From NCBI GenBank assembly GCA_028583405.1, contig JAPTMU010000090.1, forward strand, positions 310,001 through 374,000: a DNA stretch of 64,000 nt, written 5' to 3'. Below, piece after piece: positions 9,469 through 17,814 of this stretch. The first letter of the stretch is position 1; each line of letters opens with the position of its first letter. The notes beneath the pieces are model-generated. The model was not told where the DNA came from. It saw nothing but the letters and a program-made list of their open reading frames with translations, and searched no databases. The DNA is from Pogonophryne albipinna (Eukaryota > Chordata > Actinopteri > Perciformes > Artedidraconidae). The position numbers and the translations under genes were made by a program.

Positions 9469-10685
9469 ATAGACTGTATATATAAATGGACGTAGTGTCC
9501 GTGACGTCACCCATAGGATTCTGCAGAGTTGCCGAGAAGCCCTTAGTAGGCGGAGTCGGCCACTAACGGCTCGACTGTGACGTCAGAGTCTAATCCCGCC
9601 TGCTCCAAATAAGGGCAAAGAGGCGGAGCCGAGGCGGGACCTGCTGCCTCCGAACTGGAAGTAAACAGAGCTAGCTCAGGCTAAGAAGCTAAGCTAACAT
9701 GAAATACATGCATACCAAGTTACTGCTAACAGTGTAGTTCCCCTATATAAGCGTTACATTCATAATCAAATGAGACAATCTGCAAGAGAATTAGCTATAT
9801 TTTGTTATTCTTAATGCTTGTCATTCACACGTTGAGAAAAGACGGACTCCACCGCCCGGATCTAACGGAGCCGCAGTGGGCTAGCTCCGGGACGCCGGCT
9901 GGAGCTAGCCCCCTGCGGCTCCGTTAGCTCCGGCGGCCACCACTGGGATAATTGGGTCCCCTATTAACATTTGCTCCCGTTTAGCATTATGGGCGTCATA
10001 GCCATAGACTATAAAAGTCTTACCCAAGGCTGAATCATAAACTAAAATGTATATGTATGCATAAAGGGTTACGTCCTTAGCTGGCTAATAAGTAGCAAGC
10101 TAAGCTACCAAGCACACAAACACCTGCGAACGGGGTTAACATGTATAATATTATCATTTTAGACTTCTTGGAAGTTCTGTTAGTACATTCAAGCGCACAT
10201 CACGACATTTTAATTGTCTGGTATTTGTAACAATATTCCCTAAAAGGCACAATCACCACGAACACGGCTAAAGGGTCAAGTACAGTACTATGACTAACTA
10301 ACGTTGTAGCCTCTATGGTTGTAGCCTAGCAGAGTGGACAAGTTGCTGTTAGCTGACAGTGAGGCATGTACGTGTCCATCAAAGTGACCACGCCCTAATT
10401 TATGCAAAAACTTTAAGACCTAATATAAATAAAAGGGTCGTGTTAGAAAACAATTCACTCACAGATTCATAATCATGAAGGTGGAATCTAACTATATCGA
10501 TAATAATATTTATTGCATCCATGGGTAGAAACATGTTTTTTTCTGCTGTAAAGTTGGGCATTTTAACATGGGGGTCTATGGAAATTGCTCCTTTCTGCAG
10601 CCAGTCCCTAGCGGCCCATGTATGAACTGCAGTGTGTGGCACTTCCGTATTGGCGTCCCGGCTCTTCACCAGAGTTTGCCGCTTG
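9469..10685. mobile_element. 1.2-kb non-coding insertion with 9-bp target duplication, unit B
   Basis: The 9-bp sequence ATTGTAACC stands on both sides (9460-9468 and 10686-10694), and removing the insert with one copy restores the DIRS-2 core as seen uninterrupted at 60601-60687. The insert starts ATAGACTGTATATA and resembles an abundant fish interspersed repeat I recall but cannot name with certainty. It has no transposase frame and no clear terminal inverted repeat. It contains two TGACGTCA sites (9502-9509, 9578-9585) and a strong hairpin. Equivalents: 24745-25961 and 45652-46864. Confidence 0.72.
9862..9927. repeat. 27-bp stem hairpin inside the 1.2-kb insertion, unit B
   Basis: Arms 9862-9888 and 9901-9927 are complementary in 26 of 27 positions around a 12-base loop. 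They are GC-rich in AT-rich surroundings. The same hairpin is near 25138 (unit C) and 46036 (unit D). Confidence 0.85.
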
Positions 10686-10947
10686 ATTGTAACCCTAGTT
10701 ATATAAGCACAGGCAGAGTCCTCCACCTGGGGGCCCTGTCTTTCCTAGGCCGCTCGCTGAAGAGGGTGTAGGATGGCGGGCGGAGGGCGTAGCCGCCTTA
10801 TATACTGTGGGCCTGCGCGCGCATTCAGGTAGGCTCGCCCCGATTGGCCGGCTACGTTTGCGTAACTCAGTAGGTGAAAGCACGCACAGCAGAGTCCAGT
10901 AGAGGGCTCCGCCTGTGCTTATATAACTAGGGTTACAATACGTAACC
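10686..10947 (+). mobile_element. DIRS-2 remnant, second part (ICR right half and right terminal repeat), unit B
   Basis: It begins with ATTGTAACCCTAGTTATATA and ends with the inverted form TATATAACTAGGGTTACAAT followed by ACGTAACC, the element's right terminus. Together with 9208-9468 it is the 3' end of a DIRS-2 copy in plus orientation. Equivalents: 25962-26223 and 46865-47126. Confidence 0.72.
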
Positions 10948-11242
10948 CCCCGTTTTCACCCCGTGAGGGTTGACGCTAACTTTACATGGAAGCTGCCGCA
11001 TATACACGTTCTCCTGGCGAAACCTCAAATCATCTTCGTAATATCTATCAAACTATAGATCCTACACATCCATTGGACGTGGATTCTAAAAGTACAATAT
11101 ACATTTCTCGCTAGAAATCTAATCAAAATGCATTTTAATGGCCAAACTATCCTACAATTTAGGACTTTACAGAGAGGGTTATTTGTGAATAAACGACCCT
11201 CTGTACGTTTGCAATCAACGGGAGCACTAGAGGTCGAAAACT
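10948..11242. other. Non-coding stretch, unit B
   Basis: Likely contains degraded 3' sequence of the LINE whose RT end follows, but no motif is clear. Confidence 0.35.
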
Positions 11243-11642
11243 TTAAAACGTGATTATAGGTCGTAATAAGGGCTTGAACAATGGAGCTATTTGGTCGTAT
11301 GAGTTGGAGGACTTGTTGCTCCTCACCCCACAAACAGAAACACAAAAACTTCTCTTTGTTGTGCGCACCCTAACATTAGTGAATATAAATGAACCCCGTA
11401 AATGATAATTCTCTTGTCTTTCATTGAACATTATCTGAATATTCCCAGGTAATTTAAATTGTTTTGCCTTAAACATGATTTGTGCGATTTGGAATTCAAC
11501 AAGATCTGACAGTTTTAATAATTTTAGCTCTAAGAATAATGGGTTTGTATGATCCCTATAGCCGACATTTTTAATAAGTCTTATTACTCTTTTTTGTAGA
11601 ATAAATAGGGATTGTGTTTTTTTATAATTACTCCCCCAAACC
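11243..11642 (-). pseudogene. C-terminal end of the LINE RT gene, separated by DIRS-1, unit B
   Basis: On the minus strand it reads CAEVWGSNYKKTQSLFILQK, then GYRDHTNPLFLELKLL, the typical thumb and C-terminal region of Jockey/L2-superfamily RTs. It directly continues the LINE frame that stops at 17815 after CSLVLTYLS, so the two parts were one gene before insertion of the older fragment and DIRS-1. Here the seven-A run keeps the frame; units C and D have eight and are shifted. The family is as for the LINE body. Confidence 0.8.
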
Positions 11643-11727
11643 TCTGCACACCTGTGTCTTATTGGCCTGATTAGTGTGTGTGTATTTAGGCTCTGTTTTC
11701 ACTGTCAGTGGACAGGTAGTGTGTGTG
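11643..11727. other. Left piece of the older insertion split by DIRS-1, unit B
   Basis: Non-LINE sequence (GTCTTATTGGCCTGATTAGT) between the LINE C-terminal part and the DIRS-1 left end; see the right piece at 17666-17814. Confidence 0.45.
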
Positions 11728-11905
11728 AGTTCTATTTCGTATATGGCTTCGCCCTCTAAGGCTATCGCTATTGGGTTATCCCTCTGCGCCCTCGCGCAGC
11801 ACTGAAACACTTGTAGTCCACGCCCACCCGCCAGGTGGGCCCCACCCTCGGGCCTCCTTCCGGTATAAATAGGAAGGGGGCCCGGCAATCTGCTCCCTCT
11901 TTTCT
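11728..11905 (+). repeat. DIRS-1 left terminal inverted repeat, unit B
   Basis: The outer 50 bp (11728-11777) match the ICR in reverse complement. From about 11753 inward the repeat matches the right terminal repeat in reverse complement. Confidence 0.82.
11864..11871 (+). promoter_or_regulatory. TATA box of DIRS-1 (unit B)
   Basis: TATAAATA lies in the left terminal repeat, 74 bp before the gag ATG and followed at about +30 by a CTGCTCCCTCTTTTC stretch, a plausible transcription start zone. The same box is present in units C (27141-27148) and D (48044-48051), and in inverted form in the right repeats. Confidence 0.6.
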
Positions 11906-11944
11906 TCAGCAACCAGCAGTACTGAAGCACAAGAAGATCGAATC

Positions 11945-13393
11945 ATGAGCAATGATAGTGTCCGCGAGTGTCCCTCGTGCAAAACGGGATACATCATGAG
12001 CTATGATTTGCACCCAATATGCGAATCCTGCCTGGGGCCAGAGCACGCGGACGCGGCTCTCAGCCAGCAGGTCGCATGTTCACATTGTGTTCGTCTCCCA
12101 TCATCCGACAGGAAGCGAAGGGCGGACGCTCTAGCTGCTGCGGGAGAGGAGGACGACTGGCCCATCCAGAACAGGGACGACAGCCTGTTTCTGGAGGCGA
12201 GTGGGGGGCGGGAGTCGGACGACTCCTACCCCGTCTCCCTCCATGGCTCGCCATGCGGCTCTCCCCTCCCCCCTCTTCCCCGGATGGGGAAGACGGGGTC
12301 GGAGCGAGATTCAGAGGTGGCGGCCGAGCACGCGGTCCCCTTCTCCGTGGCCACGGCGCTACCGGCGTTGGGTGTCATTATGCTGGAGCTGCCGGAAATA
12401 ATCAGCAAAGCAGCAGCATGCAGAGGTCTCCCCGTTCCCCGAGGACGGGAGAGGGTGGCTCTGGGTGACATGGCCGGAGTGTTTTCCCGGGTTCAGACGG
12501 GCAGGAGTGACCCGATCTGGCCGCGCTTCCCCGCCATTAGGCGATACCAGGAAGGGGCAGCGGCGAACCCGAGGACCTTGAGGGCTCCGGTGGCCACCTT
12601 TGTCCCCTTCACTAAGGTGGAGGGGTTCACAGAGGAGGGTTTTCCAACCACCCCCGCTCTGGAACCGAGCTTAACGGCGTTCTTCGGGGTTAGGCAGGTC
12701 AACTTGGTCGCTGGACGGCGCCCTATGTTGGCCGCCCCCAAGGACCAGTATGTCACCCGCCAGGCTGACCGGGCGCACCAGTGTGCGTTCCAGGCATCTG
12801 CAGCAGCGAATAACATCGCGTTGCTGACCAACTCGGTGGTGACGCTGGTCGAACAGTCCACCACCGTGGCACCAGAGGAGGCGGAAGAGATCGCCAAGGC
12901 GGCCAGCACGGCACTCACGCTGTGCGCAGCCGTGGCGGTCTCCCAGGCAAGGATCACAGCCTGGATGGCTCAGATCCAGCGCCACCTCTGGTTGCAACAA
13001 GCAGCAGTTACAGAGCCAGCCAGGAAGGTTTTGCTGGACGCTCCGATCAGCTCGGACGGGCTGTTCGGACCCCAGTTCCTGGCCATGGTTGAGTCCATGA
13101 AGGCGGCATCGGAGCAAGCGGATGACATCCGCCAGCACGTCGGCTGGCTCCAGCCAGCGGTGAAGCATCAGCGGCACCAGGGGCAGCAGCAGCAGCCAAC
13201 CCGGCCACAGCGGCAGACAGAGAGACACTCGCAGCAACAACAGCCGAGGCGTCAGACTCGTCCGTCAGCGGCGGCTGGGGCACCGTCTCGCGCCTCCGCC
13301 CCCCCACCAGAGAAGGGGGGTAAGAAGGGAGTGAGGTACTCCCGTTCGGCGTCTGCTCCACGAGAGCCGCCGAAAAAACAGAGCCGGCCCTGA
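11945..13393 (+). CDS. DIRS-1 gag-like protein, unit B (482 aa)
   Basis: The presumed structural protein of the DIRS particle. Its N-terminus has regular Cys/His pairs (CPSC 9-12, H23, CESC 26-29, CSHC 45-48) like a zinc-binding module. The middle is acidic to neutral, with an alpha-helical stretch around residues 270-400. The C-terminus (about 395-482) is rich in Gln, Arg, Pro and Ser and strongly basic, suiting nucleic-acid binding. The ATG is the first after the TATA box. The frame is open in units B, C and D at the same length with only scattered substitutions. Function is by position and composition; DIRS gag proteins diverge quickly. Confidence 0.8.
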   Translation: MSNDSVRECPSCKTGYIMSYDLHPICESCLGPEHADAALSQQVACSHCVRLPSSDRKRRADALAAAGEEDDWPIQNRDDSLFLEASGGRESDDSYPVSLHGSPCGSPLPPLPRMGKTGSERDSEVAAEHAVPFSVATALPALGVIMLELPEIISKAAACRGLPVPRGRERVALGDMAGVFSRVQTGRSDPIWPRFPAIRRYQEGAAANPRTLRAPVATFVPFTKVEGFTEEGFPTTPALEPSLTAFFGVRQVNLVAGRRPMLAAPKDQYVTRQADRAHQCAFQASAAANNIALLTNSVVTLVEQSTTVAPEEAEEIAKAASTALTLCAAVAVSQARITAWMAQIQRHLWLQQAAVTEPARKVLLDAPISSDGLFGPQFLAMVESMKAASEQADDIRQHVGWLQPAVKHQRHQGQQQQPTRPQRQTERHSQQQQPRRQTRPSAAAGAPSRASAPPPEKGGKKGVRYSRSASAPREPPKKQSRP

Positions 13394-13468
13394 CGGTTTG
13401 GGGGGAAGTGTGAGGGAAATAAAAAAAGATTATTTCCCAACAGGTGGTCTGAGTCATCAGTTGCAAAT
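13394..13468 (+). other. Gap between DIRS-1 gag and RT frames, unit B
   Basis: Short and without a gene. It includes an A-run near 13420-13427 that is unlikely to be a terminator in an RNA polymerase II transcript. Confidence 0.35.
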
Positions 13469-15861
13469 GTGTTTCACATATCCCCCACCCTGGGTGAACC
13501 AGCTGCCTATGACCTATCGGCTAATAGCCAGCAGGGTTCGTTACAAAAGCCTGCGCTATTTAATCTATCGATTAATAAACTGCGGAGCACAGTAACTACA
13601 CCAGCTGCCTCCAATCTGTTGATTAGTAGGCAGCAGGGTTCGCTGCAGAGGCCTGGTGGTTATGACTTTTCCGTTATTAAACCACAGACCTCGCGGCATT
13701 CCTCTGTCCGAGATACGCCACCTACACACGGTCACAATAAGCCCATGAGCGCCGTGGTAACGCCTCATGTGGATATCACTGCACACACCTCCACCCATCC
13801 TCTGAGCGTGTACGCGCCTCGTGATGAGAGGCGGAGTGAAATGCAGCGTGTGGAGGCCTCCTCACAGCCCTTTCGCTCTAGGCCCACCTTGGGTTGCCTC
13901 ACGGGCAGCGGCGGCGAGGGCTCTGGCGTGGCTCGTCGTCATAACGACCACAACACATCTCGAGCATGTGCGCCCGCTCTCAGAGTGTTTCTCGGAGTGG
14001 CAGCGCGTGTGTCTGATGGACAGATGGATGAACAGGCTGATCAGCGGAGGGTACACCCTGCAGTTCGCCTCCCCCCCCCCCCCCCACAGTTCAACGGGAT
14101 ACAGGTGACACGCCTGTCATCCCGAGAACAGTGTCTTGCGCTCCAAGCAGAGCTACGGGAACTCCTGTTGAAAGAGGCTATTTCCAGGGTTCCCCAGGAG
14201 GAAGAAAATCAGGGGTATTACTCCCGCTATATTTTCTTATCCCGAAAAAGACGGGGGGAATGAGACCCATCCTCGACCTGTCAGTTTTCAACAAGGCAAT
14301 AATGAAAAGGCCTTTTCACATGCTGACGGTCAAAAGGGTGTTAGAGTGTGTTCACCAGGGAGACTGGTTCACCTCTATAGACCTAAAGGATGCATACTTC
14401 CATGTACCCATCATTCCGCAACACAGGAAATTCCTGCGGTTTTCATTCCAGGGAATATCGTACCAGTACAATCGTCTGCCGTTCGGCTATTCCCTTGCTC
14501 CTCGCACTTTTTCAAAGTGTGTAGAAACGGCATTGCAGCCGCTACACAGAGGAGGGATGAGAGTACTATTTTACCTGGACGACCTGCTGCTGCTGGCTCG
14601 CTCCAGGGAGTAAGCGGCTTTACAGACGGTACAACTCATATCGCATCTGTCAAAGCTGGGTTTCATAATAAATTGGAAAAAGAGCTGTCCTCTTCCCTCC
14701 CAGAGTATGGTTTACCTGGGGGTGGAATTGAACTCAGCCCGCATGAGAGCACGACTCTCACGGCAGAGAGTGGAGACGCTGACAGCTCTCCTTCGACGCG
14801 TCACACCCCGCAGTGTGGTGACGTCACTCTCCGTGATGCGGCTGCTCGGCATGATGGCAGCAGATCACGGGGTGATTGCCCTGGATCTCCTGCACATGAG
14901 GAGACTGCAGAGGTGGTTTATCAGCCTACGCATCGACCCCGTACGACAGAAGAGGCGCATGGTGGTCATCCCTCTGTCCGTGGGTTCAGACTTAACCTAT
15001 TGGAAAAGTCCCCACGTCCTGTCAGAGGGGGTGGCCCTGGGCAGAGTTATGTCACACATCGCGGTGTTCACAGACGCATCTCTCTCAGGGTGGGGAGGAA
15101 CGTGCATGTCGCAGGCAGTGGGAGGACAGTGGCCGGCTCACATGTCTTTCCACATAAATGTGCTGGAATTGATCTCCGTACGGAGAGTAATTCAGCATTT
15201 TGCCCCGTTGCTGCGGAATCAGCATGTGTTGATTCGCACAGACAACAGAGCCGCGGCAGCCTACATCAATCGCCAGGGCGGTGTACGCTCAGCGCAGCTC
15301 CTGAACACAGCCATACGGCTGTTGATCTGGGCGCGCGCACACGTGCTCTCCATCAGAGCACTGTATGTGCCCGGAGAGCTGAACAAAGGGGAAGACCTCA
15401 TGTCCAGAGGAGGTCCTCGCCAGGGGGACTGGAGCCTCCATCCCGAGCTGATCGCCCAGGTTTGGAGCCGGTTCGGGAGGGCGGAGGTGGATCTGTTCGC
15501 CGCACGCGGGAACGCGCAATGCGCCCTCTGGTTCTCCCTGTCAGCACGGGACCATCCCCCCCTGGGGGTGGACGCGTTCGCACATCGGCCATGGCCCAGG
15601 GGACTGCTATACGCCTTCCCACCAGTCCCGCTGATTCCTCGGTTCCTGGACCGAGTGCAGGAGGAGCGGCTGTCAGTGATCCTAATTGCCCCGGAGCGCA
15701 CGGGAGCTTCCTGGTTTCCATGCCTACAGCGTACGCTGTCAGGCAGGCCGTGGGAGATTCCGTGGCGGGGGGACGCTCTCTCACAGGTGGAGGGAGCGAT
15801 CTACAGTCACCCAGTGATAGGCCAGCCCTTATGGGCATGGCCCCTGAGCGGGAACACTTAG
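13469..15861 (+). pseudogene. DIRS-1 reverse transcriptase/RNase H, broken, unit B
   Basis: The protein would copy DIRS RNA into DNA. A frame from 13469 leads into the RT N-terminus (ELRELLLKEAISRVPQEEEN) and runs out at 14263. A 2-base excess near 14230 (tatatttt where the motif needs tatttt) moves the rest, from FLIPKKTGGMRP through SIDLKDAYFHV to FYLDDLLLLA, into another frame. A stop (TAA at 14611-14613, GAA in the other units) follows the YLDD box. RNase H (FTDASLSGWGG, RTDNRAAAAYINRQ) and the post-RNase H region are open from 14707 to 15861. A 15-base C tract near 14071-14085 also differs in length between units. This copy cannot make a normal RT. Confidence 0.85.
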
Positions 15862-16886
15862 AGAGGTTGGGTCTCTCTCAAGATGTTGTACGCACCATTC
15901 AGGGAGCCAGGGCCGCGTCTACCAGAGCGTCCTACACAGCCAAGTGGGCAGCGTTCCAGCGTTGGTGTGTAGAAAGAAGCCTGGACCCCATTACGTGCCC
16001 CCTGCCTCACGTGCTGTCATTCCTCCAGCTGTTGTTGGACAGGAATTTGGCGTTCAGCACAATCAAGGTATATGCGGCTGCCATATCATCTTGTCACGTG
16101 GGTTTCGGAGCAGGGACGTTGTTCAGTCACCCCCTGACGAAACGGTTTCTGCAAGGGGTACGAAGACTCAGACCGGTGTCACGCGCACTGGCACCTCAGT
16201 GGGATTTGGCTTTGGTGTTACGGGCACTAAGCAAAGCCCCATTTGAACCTTTAGAGCAGGTTCCCCTCAACATGTTATCAGTCAAAGTAGTACTGCTTTT
16301 GGCTCTAACATCGGCGAAAAGGGTGAGTGATTTATCCGCTCTCTCTGTGGCCCCGTCATGCCTCCGGATCCAAGGGGATGGCAGTTCGGCTGTGTTACGT
16401 CCTAACCCAGCCTTTATGCCAAAGGTCATCACAAGCTCTTTTAGGTCAAGAGTGATCACCCTGGACGGGTTTTTTCCGCCTCCTCATAAATCGGAGGAAA
16501 AAGCCACATCTCATCGCCTCTGTCCGGTGCGCGCGCTGTCCTGCTATGTGGCGCGCACGGCGGCATGGCGCCGTTCTCAGCGCCTGTTTGTGCATTATAG
16601 AGAGCGCTCGATCGGGCAACCTCTGTCTGCACAACGGCTGTCACACTGGCTGTGTGAGGCTGTGTCACAGGCATATGTCTCCTCTGGGGTGGAGCCCCCG
16701 GAGAATATCAAAGCGCACTCCACCAGAGGAATTTCCTCCTCCACGGCGTTGGACGGAGGAATGTCAGTGGAAGATATTTGCACGGCTGCATCTTGGTCTT
16801 CCCCCTGTTCATTTATTCAATTTTATTTGAGGGAGGTCTCCCATTCCTCTCTGACGCACCCTGTACTGGGTGTCCTGTCGGAGTGA
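15831..16886 (+). CDS. DIRS-1 tyrosine recombinase, unit B (intact, 351 aa)
   Basis: Integrates the DIRS circle by strand exchange. Catalytic residues are Arg164 (SAKRV), His296 and Arg299 (HSTRG) and Tyr332 (FIQFYLR); Trp322 follows the usual pattern before the Tyr. The N-terminal part (ASTRASYTAKWAAFQRWC, about 29-46) is the typical DNA-binding SAM-like start. The gene overlaps the end of the RT/RNase H frame by 31 bp in another frame, as is common in DIRS elements. The frame is open much farther upstream (to 14346), but that part is the alternate frame of the RT gene. This and the unit A gene are the only uninterrupted recombinase genes in the window. Confidence 0.82.
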   Translation: MGMAPEREHLERLGLSQDVVRTIQGARAASTRASYTAKWAAFQRWCVERSLDPITCPLPHVLSFLQLLLDRNLAFSTIKVYAAAISSCHVGFGAGTLFSHPLTKRFLQGVRRLRPVSRALAPQWDLALVLRALSKAPFEPLEQVPLNMLSVKVVLLLALTSAKRVSDLSALSVAPSCLRIQGDGSSAVLRPNPAFMPKVITSSFRSRVITLDGFFPPPHKSEEKATSHRLCPVRALSCYVARTAAWRRSQRLFVHYRERSIGQPLSAQRLSHWLCEAVSQAYVSSGVEPPENIKAHSTRGISSSTALDGGMSVEDICTAASWSSPCSFIQFYLREVSHSSLTHPVLGVLSE

Positions 16887-17320
16887 GTGACGTCAGGGAT
16901 CCAGCGGTGCGCCTCTCTCCTGCCTCTCGGCACACAGAGAGCGGCCCTTTTCCCCTCGTATGAGAGGGATGTTCCCTTTACTCTGACACACTTCGTACGG
17001 AGTGCCTGGTCAGAGTGAGTGACGTCAGGGATCCAGCTGAGCGCTCTCCTACCTGTCTGACACGGAGAGAGCGGCTGTTCCCCCTCTATGATCGCAGGAC
17101 AAGGTGGGACCTTCGTCTCTACTTTCTCACAGCGGCCGGTATGTATTGTTCCCAGCCTTCACCCCGTTGGGAAGATAGGCATGTTTGGCTATGTTCTAGG
17201 GACGGTGATGCGCCATTACGCATGGCACAACAGGCAGGGGGGTGTTATTGAGCAGGTGTGTCTGTGCTTCTAGTGCCGGACGGACCCAGTGGGGCGCAGA
17301 CTACATCATGCTTCGCCCTT

Positions 17321-17423
17321 AACCCAATAGCGATAGCCTTAGAGGGCGAAGCCATATACGAAATAGAACTGAGGTTACCTACTGTAACCCAGCTTATATG
17401 AGTAAATGGCGCAGCCCTCTAAG
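17321..17423. repeat. DIRS-1 internal complementary region, unit B
   Basis: Reverse complement of the left end (17321-17370) joined to the reverse complement of the right end (to 17423) at the GGTTAC-CTACT-GTAACC core. Confidence 0.83.
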
Positions 17424-17814
17424 CGCTGGGCCCCACTGGGTCTACGAATAGCTGAAGAAAAGTTATATTGTATGGGAGCAGATTGCCGGGCACCCTTCCT
17501 ATTTATACCGGAAGGAGGTCCGAGGGTGGGGCCCACCTGGCGGGTGGGCGTGGACTACAAGTGTTTCAGTGCTGCGCGGGGGCGCAGAGGGATAACCCAA
17601 TAGCGATAGCCTTAGAGGACTGCGCCATTTACTCATAGAAGCTGGGTTACAGTAGGTAACCTCAGATCCTTGTGGCTGCTGACTGTGTTCAGGTGGACAG
17701 CAATTGAGGCTGTGAATCATGTGCCCATGATTTAATAAATGCCCACACCGGGTTATATTTGAACTCTCTGCCTCTGCTTCCTTGCTTGGTCGGGCCGCTC
17801 AACGGTCAGCCTCA

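Larger units (their letters stand above)
11728..17665 (+). mobile_element. DIRS-1 element, unit B (complete, 5,938 bp)
   Basis: A full element from the left end AGTTCTATTTCG to the right end GTAACCTCAG. Order: left terminal repeat (11728-about 11905), TATA box, gag (11945-13393), RT/RNase H (frame-broken), recombinase (15831-16886), 3' non-coding repeats with CRE palindromes, ICR (17321-17423), right terminal repeat (about 17451-17665). It lies within an older fragment inside the LINE RT gene. Inverted termini, the ICR and a tyrosine recombinase instead of a DDE integrase define the DIRS order. Confidence 0.9.

Noticed and set aside
10400..10726. Minus-strand 108-codon frame (and 80-codon copies in C and D)
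   Set aside because: It lies in the non-coding 1.2-kb insertion, spans its target duplication and has no recognisable domain.
13413..13430. A-rich run after gag as a terminator
   Set aside because: A-rich tract without hairpin; such terminators do not apply to RNA polymerase II transcripts.
12671..13466. Minus-strand open frames of 139-189 codons opposite DIRS-1 gag, repeated in three units
   Set aside because: Shadows of a GC-rich coding strand; no family motif, and the repeats are recent copies.
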